This document shows, piece after piece, positions 19,139 to 27,475 of a DNA stretch of 58,574 nt (position 1 is its first letter; the number at the start of each line of letters is the position of its first letter). The notes below the pieces were generated by a model. It searched no databases and was not told the origin of the DNA. It was given only the letters and a program-made list of their open reading frames with translations. Position numbers and translations under genes: made by a program. Source of the stretch: Enterobacter mori LMG 25706 (GTDB taxonomy: Bacteria > Pseudomonadota > Gammaproteobacteria > Enterobacterales > Enterobacteriaceae); assembly GCF_000211415.1 (NCBI RefSeq), contig NZ_GL890776.1, positions 478,223 through 536,796 of the forward strand. The letters run 5' to 3'.

Positions 19139-20104
19139 ATGAAAGCACCTGTAACCCCCGCTAATGAAACAGAACGCCTGAACTCGCTGCGCGAGTCTGG
19201 CCTTCTTGAAATCGACAATTCCGTGGCATTTGACCGGCTGACGCGTCTGGCTAAACGTTTTTTCCAGGTGCCGCTGGCGATGGTCAATCTCATTGATGAA
19301 CATTCACTTATTGTGAAATCCGCCGACGGACAGGCACCTGACACCGTTCCGCGCAATCTCTCTTTTTGTGGTCACACGATCCTCAGCGAAGCGCCGCTGG
19401 TGGTGAGTGATATGCTTCAGGACGACCGTTTTGCCGATAATCCGCTGGTGGCAGGGGACCCAAGGGTTCGCTTCTACGCGGGTTTTCCGCTGCGCTTGCG
19501 TGACGGGGCGAGCGTTGGGTCTCTGTGCCTAATCGATTTCGCGCCACGTGAATTTTCCGCGGCGGATCTCGCCGTACTCGGGGACCTGGGCGCGCTGGCG
19601 GAAGATGAATTTGCCGCAGTCAGCGCGGCAACCACCGACGAACTCACCGGTTTATACAATCGCCGCGGCTTTAACCAGTTTGTTCGTTTCACCCTCTCTG
19701 TCGCCAGACGTCGGGCGGAGCCGCTAACCCTGGGATGGCTGGATCTCGATCGTTTTAAAGAGATCAACGATCGTTATGGCCACGAGGAGGGCGACAAGGC
19801 ATTGCAAGCGATGGCTTCCCTCATGAAGGCCTCTTTCCGCGAGGCCGATCTGCTGGTTCGCTTTGGGGGTGACGAATTCGCGGTGCTGTTTGCCGATACG
19901 GATGAGCAGGGCGCCTGGATCGCCATGCAGTATTTGATCGAACAGGTAGAGAGCTATAACGCGCGTCAACTGCACCCCTGGTCGCTGCATTTCTCCTGGG
20001 GCTTGAGTGAGTTCGACCATAACAGCAACGATATTCAGCAGTGGCTTAAAAATGCCGATCGGAAAATGTATTCCATGAAACAGCAGAGGCATACTGAGAG
20101 ATAA
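19139..20104 (+). CDS. GAF-GGDEF diguanylate cyclase
   Basis: A soluble 321-residue protein with an N-terminal GAF domain (about 20-155, with LSFCGHTIL and RFYAGFPLR typical of this sensor family) and a C-terminal GGDEF domain. The active site is FGGDEF. The I-site is READ, five residues upstream, so product inhibition should work. No membrane segments are seen, so it senses a cytoplasmic ligand. It follows the MASE2-GGDEF gene by 53 bases on the same strand, with its own GGAGAC ribosome binding site. This second cyclase is not part of the E. coli backbone order. Confidence 0.88.
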   Translation: MKAPVTPANETERLNSLRESGLLEIDNSVAFDRLTRLAKRFFQVPLAMVNLIDEHSLIVKSADGQAPDTVPRNLSFCGHTILSEAPLVVSDMLQDDRFADNPLVAGDPRVRFYAGFPLRLRDGASVGSLCLIDFAPREFSAADLAVLGDLGALAEDEFAAVSAATTDELTGLYNRRGFNQFVRFTLSVARRRAEPLTLGWLDLDRFKEINDRYGHEEGDKALQAMASLMKASFREADLLVRFGGDEFAVLFADTDEQGAWIAMQYLIEQVESYNARQLHPWSLHFSWGLSEFDHNSNDIQQWLKNADRKMYSMKQQRHTER

Positions 20105-20181
20105 CGAAATCCTATGTATTAGGTTATTGCGTTACGGAAATGTTAATAGCAATCTGGAGAGATTCATTAAAAGGACAAAAC

Positions 20182-20709
20182 ATGAACTCTCCACTGCATA
20201 TTAAAACCCTCTCCCGGGACGACATTCTGTCCCACATCGATGCGCTGGCCGATATCCTCGAAAACTGTGTTAACGGCGGCGCATCCGTCAGCTTTATGCT
20301 GCCTTTTAGTCACGACAAAGCGCGCACGTTCTGGCGCGGGATTGCTGAAAGCGTTGGCCGTCATGAGCGTACCGTACTGGCGTGCGTTGATGAGCAGGAC
20401 GGCATTATTGGAACGGTACAGCTCATCACCGATCAGCCGGAAAATCAGCCGCACCGCGCGGATGTCGCAAAACTGCTGGTTCACGAAAAGGCCCGCCGTA
20501 AAGGGGCGGCAATGGCGCTGATGGAGACCCTTGAGGTGATGGCGCGCGAAAAAGGGCTATCGGTTCTGGTACTGGATACCTCCACCGGTAGCGGCGCGGA
20601 GAGCTTTTACCAGCGGGCGGGCTGGCAAAAAGTGGGAGAGATCCCGCGCTATGCCTTGATGCCTGATGGCGAGATGACCGCAACATCCATTTTCTATAAA
20701 TTCTTATGA
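20182..20709 (+). CDS. GNAT-family N-acetyltransferase
   Basis: A 175-residue acetyltransferase. The acetyl-CoA loop is KARRKGAAMALM, after the KLLVHE strand, and the C-terminal signature is SFYQRAGWQ. The ATG at 20182 is chosen for its AAAAGGAC site; an upstream in-frame start at 20140 lacks one. Proteins of this type include tabtoxin-resistance-like acetyltransferases, but the substrate is not determined here. It lies between the GGDEF pair and uxaB. Confidence 0.82.
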   Translation: MNSPLHIKTLSRDDILSHIDALADILENCVNGGASVSFMLPFSHDKARTFWRGIAESVGRHERTVLACVDEQDGIIGTVQLITDQPENQPHRADVAKLLVHEKARRKGAAMALMETLEVMAREKGLSVLVLDTSTGSGAESFYQRAGWQKVGEIPRYALMPDGEMTATSIFYKFL

Positions 20710-20771
20710 TTATTTTTCACAATTGCCTGATGAGTTGATCCAAACAGGGGTTCTGGTCTGAAAGGTTTGAT

Positions 20772-20789
20772 AAGTTATTACACCAATAT
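20772..20789 (+). promoter_or_regulatory. ExuR/UxuR-like operator before uxaB
   Basis: The 18 bases AAGTTATTACACCAATAT match the palindromic ExuR/UxuR-type consensus AAATTGGTATACCAATTT at 13 positions. The site ends 36 bases before the uxaB start. In E. coli, ExuR represses uxaB and the other hexuronate genes. Assignment is by consensus matching by eye. Confidence 0.5.
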
Positions 20790-20825
20790 TATCAGGCTGT
20801 ATGACTAATCGAAAAGGACCCCAAT

Positions 20826-22277
20826 GTGAACACACTCAACCGACGTGATTTCCCCGGTGCTCTCTACCCTGAACGTATCATTCAGTTTGGCGAAGGTAAC
20901 TTCTTACGTGCGTTCGTTGACTGGCAAATCGACCTGTTAAACGAGCATACCGATCTTAATGCCGGTGTGGTGATTGTTCGCCCGATCCAGAGCGATTTCC
21001 CGCCATCGCTCAGCACCCAGGATGGTTTGTACACCACCATCATTCGGGGTCTGAATGAGAAGGGCGAGGCGGTAAGCGATGCGCGTCTTATCCGCTCCGT
21101 TAACCGTGAAATCAGCGTCTACGATCAATATGATGAGTTTTTGACGCTGGCCCACAACCCCGATATGCGTTTTGTCTTTTCGAACACCACGGAAGCCGGT
21201 ATCAGCTATCACGCCGCTGACAAATTCGACGATGCCCCGGCGGTAAGCTATCCGGCGAAACTGACGCGACTGCTGTTTGAGCGCTTTAGCCACTTTAACG
21301 GCGCAGCGGACAAAGGCTGGATTATCATTCCGTGCGAGCTTATTGACTACAACGGTGAAGCACTCCGCGAACTGGTGCTGCGCTATGCGCGGGAGTGGGC
21401 GTTGCCGCAGGCGTTTGTCCAGTGGCTGAATGACGCCAATAGCTTCTGCTCTACGCTGGTTGACCGTATCGTTACCGGTTATCCGCGTGATGAAGTGGCA
21501 TCGCTGGAAGCTCAGCTTGGCTATCACGATGGATTTATCGATACCGCTGAACATTTCTATCTGTTCGTGATTCAGGGGCCAAAATCACTTGCCGCCGAGC
21601 TGCGTCTGGATAAATTCCCGCTGAACGTGCTCATCGTTGATGACATTAAGCCGTACAAAGAGCGCAAAGTGGCTATCCTGAACGGGTCGCACACCGCGCT
21701 GGTACCGGTAGCCTTCCAGGCTGGTCTGGATACGGTTGGTGAAGCGATGAACGATGCTGAGATTTGTGCGTTCGTCGAAAAAGCGATTTACGAGGAAATT
21801 ATTCCTGTGTTGGATTTGCCGCGCGAAGAGCTGGAGTCGTTCGCCAGTGCGGTGACGGGCCGTTTCCGTAATCCTTACATCAAGCATCAGCTGCTGTCGA
21901 TTGCCCTGAACGGGATGACCAAATACCGCACGCGTATCCTGCCGCAGCTGCTGGCGGGGCAGGAGGCGACGGGTCAATTACCCGCGCGTCTGACGTTTGC
22001 GCTGGCCGCGTTGATTGCGTTTTACCGGGGTGAACGTCATGGCGAACGCTATCCGGTACAGGATGATGCGCACTGGTTGACCCGCTATCAGCAACTCTGG
22101 GCACAGCACCACGATAAGCAGATCTATACCCGTTCACTGGTGGAAGCGGTGCTGAGTGAAAGCAATCACTGGGAGCAGGATTTGACGCAGGTGAAGGGAT
22201 TGGTAGAACAAGTTACGTTAGATCTTGATGCCATCCTTCATCAGGGGATGCGTGAAGCGGTAAAACCACTTTGCTAA
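20826..22277 (+). CDS. uxaB: Tagaturonate reductase (altronate oxidoreductase) UxaB
   Basis: A 483-residue NADH-dependent mannitol dehydrogenase-family enzyme that reduces D-tagaturonate to D-altronate in galacturonate breakdown. It aligns with E. coli UxaB almost without gaps, including the start ([20 protein letters not shown]), the [17 protein letters not shown] region with the family's catalytic lysine, and the end MREAVKPLC. The start is a GTG after AAAAGGAC. An ATG overlapping that GTG by one base is followed at once by TGA, making a start-stop mini-frame. An ExuR-like operator lies upstream. It is the core pectin-sugar gene of the window. Confidence 0.95.
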   Translation: MNTLNRRDFPGALYPERIIQFGEGNFLRAFVDWQIDLLNEHTDLNAGVVIVRPIQSDFPPSLSTQDGLYTTIIRGLNEKGEAVSDARLIRSVNREISVYDQYDEFLTLAHNPDMRFVFSNTTEAGISYHAADKFDDAPAVSYPAKLTRLLFERFSHFNGAADKGWIIIPCELIDYNGEALRELVLRYAREWALPQAFVQWLNDANSFCSTLVDRIVTGYPRDEVASLEAQLGYHDGFIDTAEHFYLFVIQGPKSLAAELRLDKFPLNVLIVDDIKPYKERKVAILNGSHTALVPVAFQAGLDTVGEAMNDAEICAFVEKAIYEEIIPVLDLPREELESFASAVTGRFRNPYIKHQLLSIALNGMTKYRTRILPQLLAGQEATGQLPARLTFALAALIAFYRGERHGERYPVQDDAHWLTRYQQLWAQHHDKQIYTRSLVEAVLSESNHWEQDLTQVKGLVEQVTLDLDAILHQGMREAVKPLC

Positions 22278-22283
22278 CACGGT

Positions 22284-22303
22284 TACCCGGCTTCGGTCGG
22301 GTA
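22284..22303 (+). terminator. Hairpin terminator after uxaB
   Basis: An eight-pair stem (TACCCG with CGGGTA, plus inner GC/GT pairs) closed by a C-TTCG-G tetraloop. It starts seven bases after the uxaB stop and is followed by a T-rich stretch. It is a good candidate intrinsic terminator, although the T run is interrupted. Confidence 0.65.
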
Positions 22304-22477
22304 TGTTTACGATCTTATTTAGTTACAACATACTATTTACTCCGTTTTTAAAAACGGCTTCAACTCCGTGCGGTTTAGGCTAATCAGTGGAGAAAATGCA
22401 ATGTTCCATTAACATGCTTGCAACCGTGAGGGGGATCACGTTTAATAGCCTCGCTCTTTTCCTTTCTGACACTGACT

Positions 22478-23392
22478 ATGATTGTTCGTCCTAAACAGCA
22501 CTGGCTACAACTGATATTTGTCTGGCACGGTTCGGTTCTGCCGAAAATCTACACCCGCTTGTTGCTCAACTTCCTGCTTTCCATCGCCGTCATCCTGATG
22601 CTGCCGTGGTATACCTCGCTTGGCATCAAATTTACCGTCGCACCGTTTAGCATTCTTGGCGTGGCGATCGCGATCTTTCTCGGTTTCAGAAACAACGCCT
22701 GTTATTCGCGCTACGTTGAGGCTCGCCAGCTCTGGGGGCAACTGATGATAGCGGCGCGCTCGCTGTTTCGCGAGGTAAAAAACACCTTACCCGACGATAA
22801 ACATCTGGGTGAGTTTGTGCGCCTGCAAATTGCCTTTGCCAACTGTTTACGCATGACGCTGCGCCGGGAAACAAACGCAGAACAGCTTTCACCTTATCTG
22901 GCGGCAGAGGATTTACGTAAAGTGATGGACGCCAACTCTCCGGCGAACCGTATTCTACTGATCATGGGGGAGTGGCTTGCCGTACGGCGTCGTAACGGGC
23001 AGCTGTCAGATATCCTGTTCCACAGTCTGAATAACCGTCTGAACGATATGTCGATTGTCCTGTCCGGCTGCGAGCGCATTGCGACAACACCGGTGCCGTT
23101 TGCGTACACCCTGATTTTGCACCGCACGGTGTATCTGTTCTGCATCATGCTGCCGTTTGCACTGGTTGTGGATCTGCACTACATGACGCCGTTCGTCTCC
23201 GCGTTGATTTCCTATACCTTTATCTCCCTGGATACGCTGGCGGAAGAGCTCGAAGATCCGTTTGGCACCGAAGATAACGATCTGCCGCTGGACGCCATCT
23301 GCAACATGATGGAACGCGATCTGCTGCAGATGAACGATGAAGAGAACATTCCGGAAAGGTTGTTCCCGGATAAACACTATCAGCTGACCTGA
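22478..23392 (+). CDS. yneE: Bestrophin-like channel YneE
   Basis: A 304-residue membrane protein of the bestrophin/UPF0187 family, the bacterial relatives of animal chloride channels; some bacterial members form ion channels. The early FLGFRNNACYSRYVEAR motif (about residues 67-83) lines the pore entry in this family. Further hydrophobic segments are at about 25-65 and 205-255. The late EDPFGTEDNDLPLDAIC motif is the acidic family signature. The order uxaB-yneE matches E. coli. The gene ends overlapping a convergent GNAT gene by 13 bases. Confidence 0.9.
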   Translation: MIVRPKQHWLQLIFVWHGSVLPKIYTRLLLNFLLSIAVILMLPWYTSLGIKFTVAPFSILGVAIAIFLGFRNNACYSRYVEARQLWGQLMIAARSLFREVKNTLPDDKHLGEFVRLQIAFANCLRMTLRRETNAEQLSPYLAAEDLRKVMDANSPANRILLIMGEWLAVRRRNGQLSDILFHSLNNRLNDMSIVLSGCERIATTPVPFAYTLILHRTVYLFCIMLPFALVVDLHYMTPFVSALISYTFISLDTLAEELEDPFGTEDNDLPLDAICNMMERDLLQMNDEENIPERLFPDKHYQLT

Positions 23393-23928
23393 CGGGCATT
23401 CCACTCGTCACGGGTGATCTCCCATAACTCGGAATCCAGCATTCCGCTGACGTAGGCTTTCTTTTCCGTTCTGATTAACCGCATGCCGCTGCTGTCTGAA
23501 ATACGTCGGGAGCGGCTATTGGCGGCAGCCTTCGGGGCGCGTAGAACGGGTTTGTTGAGCGTGTTAAACCAATAATCCGTCGCGGCAATGCTGGCTTCGC
23601 GCATAAACCCTTTCCCCTGAAACTCCGGCGCCAGCCAGAACCCTCGGTTGTTATCCTCGACGTCGTAGAGGCAGATAATTCCCATGAGCCGATCCGGCGC
23701 TTCACGACGGCGGATACTCCAGAACCAGGCAATCCCTTTTTCCATATCCGGCAGCGCCACGTTGTTGACATAGCTTTCCGCACCGTTTTCCGGGTAGGGC
23801 CAGGGCACCGAAGAAACCATATAGCGTACGATTTCCCAGCGCGGATACAGTTGTTGAATCTGGACGGCATCTTCAGCAACCAGCGGTTTCAGCAGCAGGC
23901 GTTCTGTCGCAAGCGTCGGTATCGTCAT
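23380..23928 (-). CDS. RimJ/RimL-type GNAT acetyltransferase
   Basis: A 182-residue acetyltransferase of the RimJ/RimL subgroup. It starts with TERLLLKPLVAEDA, the usual first strand-helix, and carries the acetyl-CoA region FWLAPEFQGKGFMREA. Such enzymes acetylate protein N-termini or small amines. It is convergent with yneE, with a 13-base overlap. It is not part of the E. coli backbone order. Confidence 0.85.
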   Translation of the reverse strand: MTIPTLATERLLLKPLVAEDAVQIQQLYPRWEIVRYMVSSVPWPYPENGAESYVNNVALPDMEKGIAWFWSIRRREAPDRLMGIICLYDVEDNNRGFWLAPEFQGKGFMREASIAATDYWFNTLNKPVLRAPKAAANSRSRRISDSSGMRLIRTEKKAYVSGMLDSELWEITRDEWNARQVS

Positions 23929-24029
23929 CTGCGGATCTCCATATTTAAGCGTTATGCTTTTGTTTGCGTTCTGGTATTTTCATCATTATCACATTCTGAT
24001 GAGTTGTGCTTTTCGCTGGCGGTATTCTG

Positions 24030-24617
24030 ATGAGATTTCTGAGTTTTTTAACCGGACGTGTATTCATGGATCTCCTGCAGCATGGCAAAGAGATTGAGGA
24101 ATCTATTGCTCGTCGTGATACCCGTCTTTTGAATCATTCCACTCCCGAGCTGGAACGGTATTTTTCTCGTCCTCTCGACGAGCTTCCGCGTCAAAATCCT
24201 TACCCGATAGCGGCGCTGTTACCTCTGTTTTTAGTGGCATTTGCGTTAAATCTTCTGCCTTTTCTCCACACGTTGCAGGGGTTGTCGCCTTTACATCATG
24301 CACTGAGTTTTTTCGTACCGTCATTGATAATCCTTGTCACGCTCATTGTTAGTAGCGTGCTTCTTGCCCGAGGTGTGACGTCAGGTTTGCTGGGCGTTAT
24401 GGCATTGTTCATCATCCTACTGGTCATGACCCTCGTTCAGGCGCTACATCTCCTGTTTTCTCATGGCGGAAGCCTTTGGCCAATTGTCATCGCATGCTTC
24501 ACCCTGTTACTTTGCCGGGTGGTGATGAATAGCAGAGGTTTTGTGCTGTTTACCCTCTATTGTCGCACTCAGCGTCTTGCCAGACTGGCACGTGAAATCC
24601 GGTTAAAAAGCCGTTAA
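24030..24617 (+). CDS. Unknown four-helix membrane protein
   Basis: A protein of about 195 residues that I do not recognise. After a charged, polar N-terminal stretch (about 15-55, rich in Glu and Arg) come four hydrophobic segments at about 60-80, 93-115, 119-145 and 150-170, then a basic C-terminus (RTQRLARLAREIRLKSR). By the positive-inside rule both ends are probably cytoplasmic. The start is uncertain: ATG 24030 is used, and ATG 24066 (MDLLQHG) is an alternative. It lies eight bases before a GNAT gene on the same strand. Confidence 0.6.
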   Translation: MRFLSFLTGRVFMDLLQHGKEIEESIARRDTRLLNHSTPELERYFSRPLDELPRQNPYPIAALLPLFLVAFALNLLPFLHTLQGLSPLHHALSFFVPSLIILVTLIVSSVLLARGVTSGLLGVMALFIILLVMTLVQALHLLFSHGGSLWPIVIACFTLLLCRVVMNSRGFVLFTLYCRTQRLARLAREIRLKSR

Positions 24618-24625
24618 GGGGAGGT

Positions 24626-25096
24626 ATGACGTTACGAAAAGCTAAACCGCAGGAAGCCGAAATACTCTGGGATATTCGCAATCAGGCGATTCGTCACGGC
24701 TGTAAAACCAGTTACGACGCGGATGTGATTGCGCGCTGGACGCCCGACCTTATGCCCGAACACTATCGAAAAATGGTCATAGATTACCCCTTTTATGTGG
24801 TGGAGGATGAAAAGGGTGACATCGCGGCGACGGGTTATCTCGATCTTGATACGCATAGCCTGGAGGCGATATTCACCTTACCTTCAGCATCAGGTAAAGG
24901 AATGGCGACACGGATCGTCGAGGCACTGATCAACGAAGCCCGCAGCCGTGGAATTACGCGCTTGCTGCTCGATTCGACGCCAAACGCCCGGTCGTTTTAT
25001 CATAAGCTCGGTTTTGTCACGCTGGGCGAAAAGCATCATCACTCACGTATGGCGGGTGCTGATTTACGCTGTTTTGAAATGGCAATCACGTTGTAA
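24626..25096 (+). CDS. GNAT-family N-acetyltransferase
   Basis: A 156-residue acetyltransferase. The acetyl-CoA loop is SGKGMATRIVEAL, after the LEAIFTLPSA strand, and the C-terminal motif is SFYHKLGF. The ribosome binding site is GGGGAGG just before the ATG. It is followed after 12 bases by another GNAT gene. These two and the unknown membrane protein upstream probably form one transcription unit. Confidence 0.83.
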   Translation: MTLRKAKPQEAEILWDIRNQAIRHGCKTSYDADVIARWTPDLMPEHYRKMVIDYPFYVVEDEKGDIAATGYLDLDTHSLEAIFTLPSASGKGMATRIVEALINEARSRGITRLLLDSTPNARSFYHKLGFVTLGEKHHHSRMAGADLRCFEMAITL

Positions 25097-25108
25097 TGTG
25101 AGGAACAC

Positions 25109-25549
25109 ATGGCTGTCACGGTAAGATCGTTGCGCGCAGATGACTATTCCCAGTGGCGACCGCTGTGGGATGGCTATACCCATTTTTATGATTGCTACCT
25201 CGATGAATCCGTTACCGCGTCGACCTGGGAAAGGGCGCTCTCAGATAACTCACCCCTATTTTGCCGGGTCGTAGAGAAGGATGAACAGGTTATCGGTTTC
25301 GCGATGTGTATTCTGCATGAAGGCACCTGGTCGACAGCCCCCATCTGCTACCTGGAAGATCTCTTTGTGAATGCTGCAGAGCGCGGGGCGGGAGCAGGAA
25401 AGGCGCTGATAGATGCCTTGATTGCGGAAGGCCAGCGCGAAGGGTGGTCAAAACTTTATTGGGTCACCCGGGAGAGCAACCCGGCGCGTAAACTCTATGA
25501 TAAATATGGTGAGGCTGACGATTACGTCCGATACCGCATACCCCTTTAA
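25109..25549 (+). CDS. GNAT-family N-acetyltransferase
   Basis: A 146-residue acetyltransferase. The LEDLFVNAAERGAGAGKALI stretch combines the core strand with the acetyl-CoA loop, and the KLYWVTRESN / ARKLYDKYG end is typical of the group acting on polyamines or amino acids. The ribosome binding site is GTGAGGA. It is the second of two adjacent GNAT genes, which differ enough that recent duplication is unlikely. Confidence 0.83.
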   Translation: MAVTVRSLRADDYSQWRPLWDGYTHFYDCYLDESVTASTWERALSDNSPLFCRVVEKDEQVIGFAMCILHEGTWSTAPICYLEDLFVNAAERGAGAGKALIDALIAEGQREGWSKLYWVTRESNPARKLYDKYGEADDYVRYRIPL

Positions 25550-25694
25550 CGTCAAATCGCCTGTGTTTGTATCACACTGTATCAGCGTCCCGGATACATA
25601 CACAGGCTTGCAATAAACCCGCTTTCGCACATATCCGCTATACAGTGACATGTTGTTATATCTCCGTGAAATGTACACAACCGGAGATATCAAC

Positions 25695-26690
25695 ATGTTT
25701 AGCAAACTCGCTTACTCGACTCTTGCATTGACCGTTTCTCTTGGCACCGTCATGTCCTGCCATGCGGAAGCCACGGGCAACGATTTCGCCTCGGCATTTG
25801 ATCACCCTCAGCAGATTAACGCTGGCGATCTCAACGTCGGCTATGTCGACATCGGACCGAAAACCGGTCAGCCGGTGATTTTGTTACACGGCTGGCCCTA
25901 CGATATTCATAGCTATGCGGAAGTGGCGCCCGCACTCGCGGCAAAAGGCTATCGTGTTATCGTGCCTTCACTGCGCGGATACGGCACCACGCGGTTTATC
26001 TCGGATAAAACACCGCGTAACGGTCAGCCTTCCGCCATGGCGAAAGACGTTGTTAACCTGATGGACGCGCTGAACATTAAGCAGGCCGTTTTCGCGGGTT
26101 ACGACTGGGGGGCCCGCACGGCGGATATCGTCGCCGCGTTATGGCCAGAGCGCGTTAAATCGCTGGTCTCAGTGAGCGGTTATCTGATTGGTAGCCAGGC
26201 CTTAGGCAAACAGCCCTTGCCGCCGAAAGCCGAGGTTCAGTGGTGGTATCAGTTCTACTTCGCAACCGAGCGCGGCGCGGAAGGCTATGCTAAAAATACC
26301 CATGATTTCGCGCGTCTGATCTGGACCCAGGCATCACCGGACTGGAAATTTAGCGAGGCCACCTTTAACGCCAGCGCCAAATCGCTTGATAACCCAGACC
26401 ACGTTGCCGTAACGCTCAGCAATTACCGCTGGCGTTTAGGCCTGGAGAAAGGGGAGCATAAATACGACCGCTACGAGCAGAAGCTGGCAATGCTGCCGAA
26501 CATCACCGTGCCTACGATCACCATTGAGGGCGGTAATAACGGCGCGCCGCATCCTGCACCCGCGGCCTATGCCAGCAAATTTACCGGAAAATATGAGCAC
26601 CGAACCTTTGGTGCCACCGTCGGGCACAATCCTCCCCAGGAAGATCCGCAGGATTTCGTTAAAGCGGTCGTCGACGCTGACGCGCTTTAA
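25695..26690 (+). CDS. Exported alpha/beta hydrolase, epoxide-hydrolase/dehalogenase type
   Basis: A 331-residue alpha/beta hydrolase with a signal peptide (about residues 1-24, ending near SCHA). The oxyanion loop is HGWP (65-68). The nucleophile elbow GYDWGA places an aspartate at residue 137, as in epoxide hydrolases and haloalkane dehalogenases. The catalytic histidine is in VGHNPPQ (His311). It should act in the periplasm. The ATG at 25695 is used because GGAGATATCAAC precedes it and the signal peptide starts there. It is followed by a two-component system that may control it or sense its substrate. Confidence 0.87.
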   Translation: MFSKLAYSTLALTVSLGTVMSCHAEATGNDFASAFDHPQQINAGDLNVGYVDIGPKTGQPVILLHGWPYDIHSYAEVAPALAAKGYRVIVPSLRGYGTTRFISDKTPRNGQPSAMAKDVVNLMDALNIKQAVFAGYDWGARTADIVAALWPERVKSLVSVSGYLIGSQALGKQPLPPKAEVQWWYQFYFATERGAEGYAKNTHDFARLIWTQASPDWKFSEATFNASAKSLDNPDHVAVTLSNYRWRLGLEKGEHKYDRYEQKLAMLPNITVPTITIEGGNNGAPHPAPAAYASKFTGKYEHRTFGATVGHNPPQEDPQDFVKAVVDADAL

Positions 26691-26734
26691 AATGTGCTAT
26701 TTTCAATCCGTTACCCTTCATTCTGGAGCTTGCG

Positions 26735-27475
26735 GTGGAGCATATTGATCATATCCTTGTCGTCGATGACGACAGGGATATTCGTGAACTGATTGTCGCT
26801 TATCTCATTAAATCCGGCTATCACGCCTCCGGCGCGGCGAACGGTAAAGAGATGCATGCGGCGCTTAATAAACAGCACGTCGACCTGGTTGTGCTGGATG
26901 TGATGATGCCGGGCGAAGACGGTCTGACGCTGTGTCGACAGCTGCGCAGCAGCAAGCATAAAGATTTGCCGATACTGATGCTGACGGCCCGCAACGAGGA
27001 GACGGACCGGATCCTGGGGCTGGAAATGGGCGCCGACGATTACGTGGTTAAACCCTTTGTTGCCCGCGAGCTTCTGGCACGCATCAAAGCCATTATGCGT
27101 CGTTTTCGCACGATGCCGCCCAATATGCAGGTCACCGAAGCAGGGCGGTTGGTTGAGTTTGGCGACTGGCAGCTCGACACCGTTGCTCGTCATCTTATCG
27201 ACCCGGAAGGCACGATCGTGGCACTTAGCGGTGCGGAATATCGCCTGCTGCGCGTTTTCCTTGACCATCCCCAACGTGTTTTGACGCGCGACCAGCTGCT
27301 GAACCTGACTCAGGGGCGAGATGCCGAACTGTTTGAACGTTCGATCGATCTGTTGGTGAGCCGAGTCCGCCAGCGTCTGAATGAAGATGCGCGAACGCCG
27401 GCCTACATTAAAACCGTTCGTAGTGAAGGCTACGTTTTCACCATGCCGGTGACCATTAAGGAGGTTAATGAATGA
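26735..27475 (+). CDS. OmpR-family response regulator
   Basis: A 246-residue regulator. The receiver domain (about 6-118) has the acidic pair VVDDD, the phosphoacceptor in VVLDVMMPG and the conserved lysine in VVKPF. The OmpR-type winged helix (about 140-240) includes LSGAEYRLLRVFL and the closing TVRSEGYVF. Translation starts at GTG 26735 after GGAGC. The TGA stop overlaps the kinase ATG (ATGA), so the pair is translationally coupled. Not recognised as a named system. Confidence 0.88.
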   Translation: MEHIDHILVVDDDRDIRELIVAYLIKSGYHASGAANGKEMHAALNKQHVDLVVLDVMMPGEDGLTLCRQLRSSKHKDLPILMLTARNEETDRILGLEMGADDYVVKPFVARELLARIKAIMRRFRTMPPNMQVTEAGRLVEFGDWQLDTVARHLIDPEGTIVALSGAEYRLLRVFLDHPQRVLTRDQLLNLTQGRDAELFERSIDLLVSRVRQRLNEDARTPAYIKTVRSEGYVFTMPVTIKEVNE

